NCBI RefSeq assembly: GCF_000372465.1
Contig: NZ_AQUZ01000054.1
Span: 1 to 61,181 of the forward strand
Reading direction: 5' to 3'
Length of the DNA stretch: 61,181 bases
Origin: Kribbella catacumbae DSM 19601
GTDB lineage: Bacteria > Actinomycetota > Actinomycetes > Propionibacteriales > Kribbellaceae
Below are positions 8,254 to 16,859 of the stretch, piece after piece. The position numbers were made by a program, and so were the translations under genes. The notes under the pieces were generated by a model. It was not told where the DNA came from. It saw nothing but the letters and a program-made list of their open reading frames with translations, and did no database searches. How positions within the stretch are numbered: the stretch's first letter is position 1; each line of letters begins with the position of its first letter.

Positions 8254-8926
8254 CGGGCAGTGATCTCGCCAGGCCGTCGAGGATGAGGTCGAGGCCGAAG
8301 TCGAACTCGTCGCCGAAGGAGTAACCGGGCTGGAGGACGTGATCGGTCACCAGCTCGGTCAGGTGCGGGTACTGACCTGAGCTGAACTGGTCCATCATCG
8401 TCACGGCCACCTCGGCGGCGCCGTCGGTGCCTTCGAACGGCAGGGCCGCTTCCTGGAGCGCGAAACCGTAGATATAGGCGTCGAGCAAGGCGTAGGCATG
8501 CGCCGTCATCGGCACCGAGAAGCCGGCTCCGCGCAGGGTGCCGAGGTTCGCGTCGTGGTGCCGCAAGGTCGCCGGGCCGGAGCTGGTCCGCGAGTCCATC
8601 AAGGCGATCGCCCACGGGTGCTGCCGCAGTACTGCGCGGGCCGAGTGGGCGCGCTTCGTGATCTCCGCCCGCCAGTCGCCGTCCGGTGACGGCAGGTCGA
8701 TCTCGGCGAAGACCAGGTCGACGATGCCGTCGAGGATCTCGTTCTTGTTCGCGACGTAGTGGTAGACCGACATCGGCTTGACGTCCAGCTGGATCGCCAG
8801 CGACCGGATCGTCAGCCCGGCCAGGCCGCCGCCGTCGGCGACCGCGATGGCGGCCCGGAGGACGCGTTCGCGGCTGAGCGGGGGGCGGTCCGGAGAACCC
8901 TCTGATCGTGGCATCGGTCGGACCAT
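8246..8926 (-). CDS. TetR-family transcriptional regulator
   Basis: A 226-aa repressor-type protein. The N-terminal helix-turn-helix spans about residues 17-65 (RERVLRAAIAVADGGGLAGL, IRSLAIQLDVKPMSVYHYV), and a TetR_C-like ligand domain follows. It is divergently transcribed from the MDR oxidoreductase at 9005. The intergenic region carries two identical 13-bp palindromes ending just upstream of its ATG, so it very likely represses itself and the oxidoreductase. The ligand is unknown. The 3' end overlaps purD convergently. Confidence 0.92.
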   Translation of the reverse strand: MVRPMPRSEGSPDRPPLSRERVLRAAIAVADGGGLAGLTIRSLAIQLDVKPMSVYHYVANKNEILDGIVDLVFAEIDLPSPDGDWRAEITKRAHSARAVLRQHPWAIALMDSRTSSGPATLRHHDANLGTLRGAGFSVPMTAHAYALLDAYIYGFALQEAALPFEGTDGAAEVAVTMMDQFSSGQYPHLTELVTDHVLQPGYSFGDEFDFGLDLILDGLARSLPVS

Positions 8927-8934
8927 AGCAGTTT

Positions 8935-8969
8935 CGTACTAAGTACGATACCGTCCCGTACTAAGTACG
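8935..8969. promoter_or_regulatory. Tandem TetR operators
   Basis: CGTACTAAGTACG occurs twice (8935-8947 and 8957-8969), each a perfect palindrome around a central A, with centres 22 bp apart, about two helical turns. They lie between the divergent TetR gene and the oxidoreductase, where a bound pair of dimers would block both promoters. Confidence 0.85.
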
Positions 8970-9004
8970 GCGGACCCTGGTTCCGCCGGCCCGAGGGGGA
9001 GTGG

Positions 9005-9991
9005 ATGAGGGTGGACGGCAAGATGCAGGCGGTCGTGCGCGACAGCTACGGTTCGGCCGACGGAGTGCGGGTGGCCGAGATCGCGCGGCCGGCGCCGGGT
9101 GCCGGCGAAGTACTGGTGCAGGTGGAGGCGGCAGGGCTCGATCGGGGCGTCTGGCACCTGATGACCGGGAAGCCGTACCTGCTGCGGCTGGTGTTCGGAC
9201 TGCGGCGACCGAAGAATCCGGTGCTCGGGGCTGACCTCGCCGGCCGAGTGGTCGAGGTCGGCGCCGGGGTGACAGCGTTCTCCGAGGGCGACGAGGTGTT
9301 CGGTATCGGTACGGGGAGCTTCGCGGAGTACGCCGTCGCGCGGGCGGACAAGCTGGCCCTGAAGCCGCTCGACCTCAGCTTTCCGCAGGCGGCGGTGGTC
9401 GGCATCTCCGGCCTGACGGCTCTGCAAGCCCTCGACCTCGGCCGGGTCGAGGCGGGACAGCAGGTGCTGATCACGGGTGCATCTGGCGGCGTCGGCAGCT
9501 TCGCAGTACAGCTGGCCAAAGCCCTTGGAGCTGAAGTCACCGGCACAGCCAGTACTGCGAAACTCGCGCTGGTCCAGTCGCTCGGCGCCGACCACGTCGT
9601 CGACTACACCCAGGAAGACTTCGCGGACGGCGTCCATCGCTATGACCTGATCATCGACCTCGCGGGCAACCCGACCCTGTCACGCCTGCGTCGGGCGCTC
9701 ACCAAGACCGGTACCGCGGTCATCGCGGGCGGCGAGGGTGGCGGTGCCGTGGCCGGCGGGATCGATCGGCAGCTCCGGGCGCGACTGCTGTCGCCGTTCG
9801 TCGGGCAGCGGCTGACCAGCCTGCTTTCCCAGGAGAAGGCCGCCGATCTCGAGCGGCTGAAGGAGTTCATCGAGGCCGGCCGGCTGACGTCGAGTATCGA
9901 CAGCGTCGTGAAGCTGGCCGAGGTCCCGCAGGCCGTCCGCGACCTGGAAGCGGGCCTGATCAGCGGCAAGCTCGCGGTCACCACGTCCTGA
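9005..9991 (+). CDS. Medium-chain NAD(P)-dependent alcohol dehydrogenase/quinone reductase
   Basis: A 328-aa MDR-superfamily oxidoreductase. The GroES-like N-domain (AEIARPAPGAGEVLVQVEAA, NPVLGADLAGRVVEVGAG) is followed by a Rossmann domain with VLITGASGGVGSFAVQLAKA and LGADHVVDYTQEDF. The usual zinc-ligand Cys cluster is absent, so it resembles zinc-independent quinone oxidoreductases. The start ATG 9005 follows a GAGGGGGAG ribosome site; ATG 9023 is an alternative. Its promoter region holds the tandem TetR operators, so it is the probable main target of the divergent regulator. The physiological substrate is not evident. Confidence 0.9.
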   Translation: MRVDGKMQAVVRDSYGSADGVRVAEIARPAPGAGEVLVQVEAAGLDRGVWHLMTGKPYLLRLVFGLRRPKNPVLGADLAGRVVEVGAGVTAFSEGDEVFGIGTGSFAEYAVARADKLALKPLDLSFPQAAVVGISGLTALQALDLGRVEAGQQVLITGASGGVGSFAVQLAKALGAEVTGTASTAKLALVQSLGADHVVDYTQEDFADGVHRYDLIIDLAGNPTLSRLRRALTKTGTAVIAGGEGGGAVAGGIDRQLRARLLSPFVGQRLTSLLSQEKAADLERLKEFIEAGRLTSSIDSVVKLAEVPQAVRDLEAGLISGKLAVTTS

Positions 9992-10071
9992 CGGTTACCT
10001 TAGCTCTTCGCGCCGGAAGTTCTTTTCGGTGGCAGGCAACGTTTCGGGGGGTCCACGGCGTGTACCTAGGT

Positions 10072-10188
10072 ATGCCGACGCCCTGGGTCATCGAGGAAGT
10101 AGCCCTGGACGACTCGCCCACGGCCGACCCGCCACCGTCTGCCGCCGACGAGCCGTCCGACCAGCATGTTCGGTGGCTTTGGCGGTGA
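10072..10188 (+). CDS. Possible 38-aa peptide
   Basis: ATG 10072 opens a 38-codon frame reading MPTPWVIEEVALDDSPTA, then an acidic Pro-rich middle, ending QHVRWLWR before TGA 10186-10188. Codon use is strongly G/C in third position. The ribosome site is weak (CTAGGT). The acidic body with an aromatic/basic tail resembles a leader or precursor peptide, but no modification enzyme is adjacent. It lies in the 233-nt gap before the SigE-family sigma gene. It could be a regulatory upstream ORF or chance. Confidence 0.3.
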   Translation: MPTPWVIEEVALDDSPTADPPPSAADEPSDQHVRWLWR

Positions 10189-10216
10189 GGGAACCGTCGG
10201 CCCGGCCCGGGGGTGT
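10189..10216 (+). promoter_or_regulatory. Putative ECF-type promoter of the sigma gene
   Basis: GGGAACC at 10189-10195 resembles the ECF -35 element. A GTGT motif at 10213-10216 sits 17 nt downstream, a few nucleotides before the ribosome site and ATG 10225. ECF/SigE-type sigma genes are often autoregulated, which fits, but the -10 is weak. Confidence 0.3.
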
Positions 10217-10224
10217 AGAGGGGT

Positions 10225-10728
10225 ATGAGGCTGACGGAAGCGGACGAGGCGGCGCTGCGCGAGTTCTACTCGGCACAGCAACCGCGGCTCGTCGGCGTGG
10301 TTTCGCTGCTGACCGGGTCCCGCGCCGAGGCTGAGGACATCGTTCAGGAGGCGTTCGTCCGGCTGGTACCGCGGTGGGCGAAGGTCTCCCGGTACGAGTC
10401 GCCCGAGGGCTGGTTGCGGCTGGTCGCGATGCGGCTGGCCGCCAACCGGCATCGCAACGCGACCCGATTCGCCTCACTCCTGCGCAGGGTGCCGACGTCC
10501 GACGTACCGGATCCGGCCGACGGGCAGGGGCTAGATCTCGAACGGGCACTCACGCAACTGCCGATGCCGGCCCGCCAGGCCGCCGTCCTGTACTACGTCT
10601 GCGACCTGCCCGTGCCCGAGATCGCGACCACGCTCGGAGTCGCCGAGGGGACCGTCAAGTCGCGGTTGTCCCGGGCCCGGGCGGCTCTTTCCCAGTCGCC
10701 GACTCTCAGAGGTGCCGACCATGAATGA
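10225..10728 (+). CDS. SigE-family RNA polymerase sigma factor
   Basis: A 167-aa group IV sigma factor. Region 2 (EFYSAQQPRLVGVVSLL, AEDIVQEAFVRLVPRW) and region 4 (LPMPARQAAVLYYVCDLPV, IATTLGVAEGTVKSRLSRAR) are both present and complete. Length and motifs match the actinobacterial SigE family. The last eight bases overlap the ATG of the next gene (10721), which encodes a membrane-anchored protein that is the likely cognate anti-sigma factor or signal partner. The regulon is unknown. Confidence 0.9.
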   Translation: MRLTEADEAALREFYSAQQPRLVGVVSLLTGSRAEAEDIVQEAFVRLVPRWAKVSRYESPEGWLRLVAMRLAANRHRNATRFASLLRRVPTSDVPDPADGQGLDLERALTQLPMPARQAAVLYYVCDLPVPEIATTLGVAEGTVKSRLSRARAALSQSPTLRGADHE

Positions 10729-11290
10729 CCTGAAACACGATCTGCAGACCATCGCCGACCGGCACGCGCAACAGTCCGGCGGCGACTTCGAAACCATCCT
10801 CCGTACTGCGACCAGCCGGCGCCGGCGTCGTTTCGCGGGTGTGTCCGCCGCTGCGTGCGCAGTACTGGCTGTCGGTGGGATCGCCACTCTCGCGCCCTGG
10901 CAGAACGACGGGTCTCCCGCACCGGTCGCTTCGGGGCCGACGCTGGACCCGAGGTACCAGGGCACGATGACGATCACGCCGGCCACAGCGGCGCCGGGGG
11001 CGGAGATCGCTCTCACGTACCCAGCCGGGTACGGACGCGGTATCGGCTTCGTGCTCGTCCAGCCGGCCGACGGCAAGCAGCTCTACACTCTGATCGCAGG
11101 TCGCGGGAAGACGAAGCCGTCCTGGTACAGCGCGAAGGACGCCGAAGGGCGCGTCATCCAGAGCATCGGCATCAACGGCCCTGGACCGGACCAGCTTGTC
11201 GTACCGGACACGGCCGCGGACGGCACCTACCTGCTCTGTACTGCGAACGCCGCCACCAAGGCTTGTGCCCTGCTGACCGTGGCTCGCTGA
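10721..11290 (+). CDS. Membrane-anchored protein, possible anti-sigma partner
   Basis: A 189-aa protein starting at ATG 10721 (MNDLKHDLQTIADRH). It has a cytoplasmic N-terminus of about 35 residues, an Arg-rich stop signal (RRRRRF), one transmembrane helix (AAACAVLAVGGIATLAPW) and an extracytoplasmic domain of about 130 residues containing TITPATAAPGAEIALTYPAG. It overlaps the sigma gene by 8 nt, so the two are translationally coupled. The topology fits an anti-sigma or sensor role, but no zinc anti-sigma motif (HxxxCxxC) is present. GTG 10712 is an alternative start. Confidence 0.75.
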   Translation: MNDLKHDLQTIADRHAQQSGGDFETILRTATSRRRRRFAGVSAAACAVLAVGGIATLAPWQNDGSPAPVASGPTLDPRYQGTMTITPATAAPGAEIALTYPAGYGRGIGFVLVQPADGKQLYTLIAGRGKTKPSWYSAKDAEGRVIQSIGINGPGPDQLVVPDTAADGTYLLCTANAATKACALLTVAR

Positions 11291-11302
11291 GTCTGGGAGA
11301 CA

Positions 11303-12748
11303 ATGGGGTACGTGCCGACTCCCAGCAAGCCCCGGATCCCGAACGTTCTCGCCGCGCGCTACGCCAGCCTGTCGATGGCGCAGCTGTGGTCGCCGGAGTA
11401 CAAGATCGTGCTCGAGCGGCAGCTGTGGCTCGCCGTCCTCGGGGCGCAGCGGGACTTCGGGGTTGATGTCCCGGACGGGGTGATCGAGGACTACCGCAGG
11501 GTGATCGACCAGGTCGACCTGGAGTCGATCGCGGCGCGTGAGCGGGTCACCCGGCACGACGTGAAGGCGCGGATCGAGGAGTTCAACGCGCTCGCCGGGC
11601 ACGAGCACGTGCACAAGGGCATGACGAGCCGGGACCTCACCGAGAACGTCGAGCAGCTCCAGATCCGGGCCGGTCTGGAGCTGGTCCGCGACCGCGCCGT
11701 GGCGACCGCCGTCCAGCTCGGGCAGAAGGCTGCCGACCACGCGGCGCTGGTGATGACCGGCCGCTCGCACAACGTCGCGGCACAGGCGACCACGCTCGGC
11801 AAGCGGTTCGCCTCGGCGGCCGACGAGCTGCTGGCCGCTATCGCCCGGCTGGAAGACCTGATCGAGCGCTACCCGCTGCGCGGCATCAAGGGCCCGGTCG
11901 GTACTTCGCAGGACATGCTCGACCTGTTCGGCGGTCAGGAGAGGCTGCTCGCCGGGCTGGAGTCGGAGGTCGCGCAGCACCTGGGCTTCCGTCGCGTGCT
12001 GACCAGCGTCGGGCAGGTCTACCCGCGCTCGCTCGACTACGACGTCGTCTCGGCGCTCGTCCAGCTCGCCGCCGGGCCGTCCAGCCTGGCGACGACGATC
12101 CGGCTGATGGCCGGGCACGAGCTGGTCACCGAGGGTTTCAAGGACGGCCAGGTCGGTTCGTCCGCGATGCCGCACAAGATGAACACCCGGTCCTGTGAGC
12201 GGGTCAACGGGCTGGCCGTCATCCTGCGCGGCTACGCGTCGATGACCGGCGAGCTGGCCGGCAATCAATGGAACGAGGGCGACGTCTTCTGTTCCGTCGT
12301 ACGCCGGGTCGCGCTGCCGGACGCCTTCTTCGCGCTGGACGGGTTGTTCGAGACGTTCCTGACGGTGCTGGACGAGTTCGGTGTGTATCCGGCCGTGGTG
12401 GAGCGGGAGCTGGAGCGGTACCTGCCGTTCCTGACCACCACGAAGGTGCTGATGGCCGCGGTCAAGAACGGCGTCGGCCGGGAGACCGCGCACGAGGTGA
12501 TCAAGGAGCACGCCGTCGCGATGGCGCTCGACCTGCGCAAGGGCAGCTCGGACAACGACCTGTTCCGCCGGCTCGGTGAGGACGGCCGGCTGGGGCTGAC
12601 CGAGGAGCAGATCGTCGGCATCGTCGGCGAACCGCTGTCGTTCACCGGAGCGGCCGTCGGGCAGGTCAACGCGGTCGTCACCAGGATCGACGAACTGGCC
12701 AAGCGCTACCCCGCAGCCGCGTCCTACACGCCGGGTGACATCCTCTAG
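11303..12748 (+). CDS. purB: Adenylosuccinate lyase
   Basis: A 481-aa fumarase/aspartase-superfamily enzyme. It removes fumarate from SAICAR and from adenylosuccinate. The signature GSSAMPHKMNTRSCERVNGL carries the catalytic Ser loop. TSRDLTENVEQLQ and GRSHNVAAQATTLGKRFA supply active-site residues, with His of GRSHNV as the probable general acid. Length is typical of the actinobacterial form. ATG 11303 is taken as start (MGYVPTPSKPRIPNVLA); GTG 11312 is an alternative. Two small membrane protein genes follow almost without gap. Confidence 0.96.
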   Translation: MGYVPTPSKPRIPNVLAARYASLSMAQLWSPEYKIVLERQLWLAVLGAQRDFGVDVPDGVIEDYRRVIDQVDLESIAARERVTRHDVKARIEEFNALAGHEHVHKGMTSRDLTENVEQLQIRAGLELVRDRAVATAVQLGQKAADHAALVMTGRSHNVAAQATTLGKRFASAADELLAAIARLEDLIERYPLRGIKGPVGTSQDMLDLFGGQERLLAGLESEVAQHLGFRRVLTSVGQVYPRSLDYDVVSALVQLAAGPSSLATTIRLMAGHELVTEGFKDGQVGSSAMPHKMNTRSCERVNGLAVILRGYASMTGELAGNQWNEGDVFCSVVRRVALPDAFFALDGLFETFLTVLDEFGVYPAVVERELERYLPFLTTTKVLMAAVKNGVGRETAHEVIKEHAVAMALDLRKGSSDNDLFRRLGEDGRLGLTEEQIVGIVGEPLSFTGAAVGQVNAVVTRIDELAKRYPAAASYTPGDIL

Positions 12749-12751
12749 TTC

Positions 12752-13108
12752 GTGTTCGAACCGCTCACCTGGGCCCTGGTGGCCCTGTCCCTGGCCGCGA
12801 CGGTCTTCGCGCTGGTGCTGGCCGGGCTGGACCGCCGGATCAACTGGTGGCTGCTCGGGCTGCTCGGCGTGGTCGAGGTCGCCCTGCTGGCCCAGTTGGT
12901 GGTCGGGATCGTCCAGCTGGTTGGCACGGATCGCGATGTCTCCGGACCGTCCTTCATCGGCTACCTGATCGGCTCGTTGCTCATCCTGCCGATCGGGGCG
13001 CTGTGGGCGCTGGCCGAGAGCAGCCGCTGGGGTGCGGGGGCGCTGGCGATCGCGTGCATCGTGATCCCGGTGATCGAGCTGCGGCTGCACACCATCTGGG
13101 TCGCCTGA
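12752..13108 (+). CDS. Small four-helix membrane protein
   Basis: GTG 12752 opens a 118-aa integral membrane protein of about four hydrophobic segments (LTWALVALSLAATVFALVLA, NWWLLGLLGVVEVALLAQLV, FIGYLIGSLLILPIGALWAL, ALAIACIVIPVIEL). It starts 3 nt after the purB stop and ends 1 nt before the next gene, so it is co-transcribed with purB. No functional motif is recognised. The same kind of small membrane pair next to purB is expected in relatives, but that would need checking. Confidence 0.8.
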   Translation: MFEPLTWALVALSLAATVFALVLAGLDRRINWWLLGLLGVVEVALLAQLVVGIVQLVGTDRDVSGPSFIGYLIGSLLILPIGALWALAESSRWGAGALAIACIVIPVIELRLHTIWVA

Positions 13109-13109
13109 G

Positions 13110-13502
13110 ATGACCGACGCCTCGGCGACCAGGCACGGGCCGGGCAGGATCCTGATCGCCGTCTATGGCGTCTTCGCGCTCTCGGCGACGGCGCGGGCCG
13201 CAGTACAGCTCGCGACGCAGTTCTCGGATGCGCCGATCGCGTACCTGCTGTCGGCCGTTGCCGCGATCATCTACTGCGCCGCCACCTTCGCGTTGGCCAA
13301 GGCAACGATCTTCTCCCGCCGGGTCGCGACGGCGGCGATCATCGTGGAACTCGTCGGAGTCGTCGCCATCGGCGCCTTCAGCTACGCCGTCCCCGACGAC
13401 TTCCCCGACGCCACAGTCTGGTCCCACTTCGGCCAGGGCTACGGCTACGTCCCCCTCGTCCTACCAATCCTCGGCCTGCTCTGGCTTCGACGTACCCGTT
13501 AG
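13110..13502 (+). CDS. Small four-helix membrane protein
   Basis: A 130-aa protein with about four transmembrane segments (ILIAVYGVFALSATARAAVQ, IAYLLSAVAAIIYCAATFAL, VATAAIIVELVGVVAIGAFS, YVPLVLPILGLLWL) and a short cytoplasmic Arg tail. It lies 1 nt after the previous membrane gene and has similar size and topology, so the two may form a hetero-oligomer. The function is not recognisable. Confidence 0.8.
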   Translation: MTDASATRHGPGRILIAVYGVFALSATARAAVQLATQFSDAPIAYLLSAVAAIIYCAATFALAKATIFSRRVATAAIIVELVGVVAIGAFSYAVPDDFPDATVWSHFGQGYGYVPLVLPILGLLWLRRTR

Positions 13503-13573
13503 GTGTGGGACTCCCAGGGAACTGCCAGGTGGGTACAGGGAGTGGCTAAGGTTCGCCGGACAGCATCGGTGAC

Positions 13574-14806
13574 ATGCAGATTTCAGGTCATCCTCGGGTC
13601 GAGATCGTCGTACCCGTTCGCAATGAGGAGTACGACCTCGGTCCCAATATCCGGCGGTTGCGCGCGTTTCTGGACACCGCGTTCCCGTTCACGGCCGAGG
13701 TCTGCATCGCCGACAACGGCAGTACCGACGCCACCTTGGAGATCGGCTCGCTGCTCGCGGCCGAGCTGCCCGGGGTCCGGATCGTCCGGATCGAGCAGCC
13801 GGGCCGCGGTCGCGCGCTGAAGCAGGTCTGGTCGGCCGGTCAGGCCGAGGTGCTGGCCTACATGGACGTCGATCTGTCGACAAATCTGAACGCCCTGCTG
13901 CCGTTGGTCGCGCCGCTGCTGGCCGGTCACAGCGACGTGGCGATCGGGTCCCGGCTGGCGCGCGGTTCGCGGGTGGTCCGGCGGCCGAAGCGGGAGGCGA
14001 TCTCGCGCGGCTACAACTTGTTGCTACGGGCAACCTTGGGGACACGCTTCTCGGACGCGCAGTGCGGATTCAAGGCCATCCGGCGCGATGTGGCGGCCGA
14101 GTTGCTGCCGCTGGTCGAGGACACCAGCTGGTTCTTCGACACCGAGCTGCTGGTGCTGGCCGAGCGAGCCGGGCTGCGAATCCACGAAGTACCGGTCGAC
14201 TGGGTCGACGACCTGGACTCGCGGGTCGCGATCGCCAAGACCGTGGTCGAGGATCTGCGCGGGATCGCCAGGCTGAGCAAGGATCTCGGCCGTGGACGGA
14301 TCCCGCTGGAGCCGATCCGGGTGGCGTTCGGCCGGCCCGCCATCGCCGATCCACGCACCGCGCTGGCAGCTCGCGTACTGCGCTTCGCCGGGGTCGGCGT
14401 GGTCAGCACGCTCGCCTACATCTTGCTGTACCTCGCCCTGCGACATGCGATGCCAGCCCAATTCGCCAACGTGCTCGCGCTCCTGATCACCGCGATCGGC
14501 AACACCGCACTCAACCGACGCGTCACGTTCGGCGTACGGGGTGTGGAGAACCGTGGCCGGCATCAGTTGCGCGGGCTCGTCACCTTCGGCATCGGCTGGA
14601 GTCTCACCGCATCGTCGCTGTGGTTGCTGCACGCGGCCGTCGCAGTACCGGCGCACGGTCTGGAGATCGCCGTCCTGACGGTCGCCAACCTGGCCGCGAC
14701 GGTGGTCCGGTTCAGCCTCTTCCAGAGCTGGGTCTTCGACGACGAGGCGCCCACCCTTCCCACCTTCGAACCCCCGGCGGTTCTCGACAGCACCCGGAGC
14801 AACTGA
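13574..14806 (+). CDS. GT2 glycosyltransferase fused to a GtrA domain
   Basis: A 410-aa protein. Residues 1-240 are a family 2 (DPM1/DPG synthase-like) glycosyltransferase: VEIVVPVRNEEYDLGPNI, CIADNGSTDATLEIG, the MDVDLSTNLNALLPLV metal site, and SDAQCGFKAIRRD. Residues from about 270 form a four-helix GtrA-like membrane domain (LRFAGVGVVSTLAYILLYLA). It should transfer a sugar from a nucleotide donor to polyprenyl phosphate and help flip or retain it at the membrane. The stop overlaps the ATG of the GT39-type gene, the obvious acceptor-side partner. Confidence 0.92.
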   Translation: MQISGHPRVEIVVPVRNEEYDLGPNIRRLRAFLDTAFPFTAEVCIADNGSTDATLEIGSLLAAELPGVRIVRIEQPGRGRALKQVWSAGQAEVLAYMDVDLSTNLNALLPLVAPLLAGHSDVAIGSRLARGSRVVRRPKREAISRGYNLLLRATLGTRFSDAQCGFKAIRRDVAAELLPLVEDTSWFFDTELLVLAERAGLRIHEVPVDWVDDLDSRVAIAKTVVEDLRGIARLSKDLGRGRIPLEPIRVAFGRPAIADPRTALAARVLRFAGVGVVSTLAYILLYLALRHAMPAQFANVLALLITAIGNTALNRRVTFGVRGVENRGRHQLRGLVTFGIGWSLTASSLWLLHAAVAVPAHGLEIAVLTVANLAATVVRFSLFQSWVFDDEAPTLPTFEPPAVLDSTRSN

Positions 14807-16836
14807 TGAGCACTCTCACCGAACCGACCACCGCCCCGGCGCCACCGCGCGCCGAACGCACCAGACCGCGAACCCGCGTTACGGCGTACTCGATCAGCCG
14901 GGACAAGGCCCTGTACGCCGGCCTGCTGGTGCTGACCGCGATCGCCTATGTGTGGGGGCTGTCGAAGAACGGCTACGCCAACGAGTACTACGCCGCGGCG
15001 GTGCAGGCGGGGTCGACGAGCTGGAAGGCCTGGTTCTTCGGGGCTTTCGACTCGTCGAGCTTCATCACCGTGGACAAGACGCCGGCCTCGTTGTGGGTGA
15101 TGGGACTGTCCGGGCGGATCTTCGGGTTCGGCGTGTGGAGCATGCTGATCCCGCAGGCGTTGATGGGAGTCGCGACCGTCGGCTTCCTCTATGTGTCCGT
15201 CCGTCGATGGTTCTCGGCCAACGCGGCGCTGCTCGCGGGGGCGGTGCTGGCACTCACACCGGTCGCCGTACTGATGTTCCGGTTCAACAACCCGGATGCG
15301 CTGCTGATCCTGCTGCTGGTTGCCGGTGCGTGGGCGGTCACCCGGGCGATCGACTCGGAGAAGTACGCCTGGCGGTGGATGGCGCTGGCCGGCGCGCTGG
15401 TCGGGTTCGGATTCCTCACGAAGATGATGCAGGCGTTCCTGGTACTGCCGGCCTTCGGTCTGGCCTACCTGATCGCGGGCAAGCCGGCGTTGGGCAAGCG
15501 GCTGCTGCACAGCCTGGTCGCGCTGGGTGCTCTGATCGTCAGCGCGGGCTGGTGGATCGCGATCGTGGAACTGGTGCCGGCGTCGGCCCGGCCGTACATC
15601 GGTGGGTCGTCGACGAACAGCATCATCGAACTGACCCTTGGCTACAACGGGCTTGGCCGGCTGAACGGCAACGAGACCGGCTCTGTCGGCGGTGGGACCG
15701 GAAACCCCGGCTGGGGTGGCGCGACTGGACTGCAGCGGTTGTTCGGCGGCGAGTTCGCGAGTCAGATCGCGTGGCTTCTGCCGGCCGCGCTGCTGGCGAC
15801 TGCCGTACTGGTAGTTGCTGCAGGCAAAGCTGGGCGGACCGACAAGACGCGCGCCTTCGCTGTCCTGTGGGGCGGCTGGCTAGTGGTGACCGGGCTGGTC
15901 TTCAGCTTCATGCAGGGGATCATCCACAGCTACTACATGATCGCGTTGGCGCCGGCGGTTGGCGCGTTGGTCGGTGCCGCGGCGATGGTCCTGTGGCGGC
16001 GGCGCAACGAGTGGTTGCCTCGGGCGACACTTGCCGGAGGCACCTTGCTGACCGCTGGCTGGAGCTTCTCGTTGCTGAATGCAACGCCGACCTGGGTGCC
16101 ATGGCTGCGCTGGTCGGTGCTGATCGCCGGCGTACTGGGGGCTGGGCTGGTGCTGATGCTCCCGGAGTTGAAGCTGCACCGGACCGCAGTACGGCGTACT
16201 GGGTTGTTCGGGGCGACGCTCCTCGCGTTGACGGCACTCGCTGGGCCGGCGGCGTACTCGGTGCAGACGATCAGCACGGCACACGCCGGCGCGATCCCGA
16301 CGGCTGGACCGGCTAGCGCCGGCGGACGGATGGGCGGCGGTCCTGGCGGTGGCGGGCGGATGGGAACGCCTCCTGGGCAGACCGCCAACGGAACGCCTGG
16401 CACTACTACCGCGCCAGGCACCAACACGCAGGGCGCTCCGACCGGACGCACTGGCGGTGGAACGGGTGGATTCCTTGGTGGCGGTGGGATCAGCAGCGTG
16501 TCCAGCGATCTGGTCACGCTGCTCCAGCAGGGCGCGAAGGGATACACCTGGGCGGCCGCGGCGGTCACCGCGAATGGGGCGGCGCCGCTGCAGATCGCGG
16601 CCGAGGTCCCGGTGATGGCGATCGGCGGCTTCAACGGCACCGACACGGCACCGACACTCGCCGAGTTCCAGCAGATGGTTGCCCAGGGCAAGATCCACTA
16701 CTTCGTCGGGAGCAGTGGCGGCGGCTTCGGTGGCGGGCGCGGCGGAGCCTCCAGCGAGATCAGCACCTGGGTCGCCGAGAACTTCCAGGCGACCACCGTC
16801 GGTAGCGCCACCGTCTACGACCTCGCCAGCAACTGA
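14806..16836 (+). CDS. GT39/ArnT-like membrane glycosyltransferase
   Basis: A 676-aa polytopic protein starting at ATG 14806. After a 35-residue cytoplasmic tail comes a GT-C fold: first helix YAGLLVLTAIAYVWGLSKNG, then the NEYYAAAVQAGSTSWKAWFF loop with its acidic residue, FDSSSFITVDKTPASLWVMG, and FNNPDALLILLLVAGAWAV. A Gly/Thr-rich linker (about 500-565) leads to an extracytoplasmic C-terminal domain ending in a Gly-rich loop and VGSATVYDLASN. It uses polyprenyl-phosphate sugar to glycosylate proteins or glycans outside the membrane. The preceding GT2-GtrA gene, overlapping by one base, probably makes its donor. Confidence 0.9.
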   Translation: MSTLTEPTTAPAPPRAERTRPRTRVTAYSISRDKALYAGLLVLTAIAYVWGLSKNGYANEYYAAAVQAGSTSWKAWFFGAFDSSSFITVDKTPASLWVMGLSGRIFGFGVWSMLIPQALMGVATVGFLYVSVRRWFSANAALLAGAVLALTPVAVLMFRFNNPDALLILLLVAGAWAVTRAIDSEKYAWRWMALAGALVGFGFLTKMMQAFLVLPAFGLAYLIAGKPALGKRLLHSLVALGALIVSAGWWIAIVELVPASARPYIGGSSTNSIIELTLGYNGLGRLNGNETGSVGGGTGNPGWGGATGLQRLFGGEFASQIAWLLPAALLATAVLVVAAGKAGRTDKTRAFAVLWGGWLVVTGLVFSFMQGIIHSYYMIALAPAVGALVGAAAMVLWRRRNEWLPRATLAGGTLLTAGWSFSLLNATPTWVPWLRWSVLIAGVLGAGLVLMLPELKLHRTAVRRTGLFGATLLALTALAGPAAYSVQTISTAHAGAIPTAGPASAGGRMGGGPGGGGRMGTPPGQTANGTPGTTTAPGTNTQGAPTGRTGGGTGGFLGGGGISSVSSDLVTLLQQGAKGYTWAAAAVTANGAAPLQIAAEVPVMAIGGFNGTDTAPTLAEFQQMVAQGKIHYFVGSSGGGFGGGRGGASSEISTWVAENFQATTVGSATVYDLASN

Positions 16837-16859
16837 CCTTTCGATACGGGAGCAAGAAG

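Noticed and set aside
10706..13090. 794-codon minus-strand open frame
   Set aside because: It is the high-GC antisense shadow of purB and neighbours, rich in Arg/Gly/Asp/Gln/Val with no domain, and the sense strand encodes recognisable proteins.
14062..14805. Extension of the GT39 frame upstream
   Set aside because: It overlaps the GT2-GtrA gene out of frame and reads as low-complexity Arg/Gly sequence; the true start is ATG 14806.
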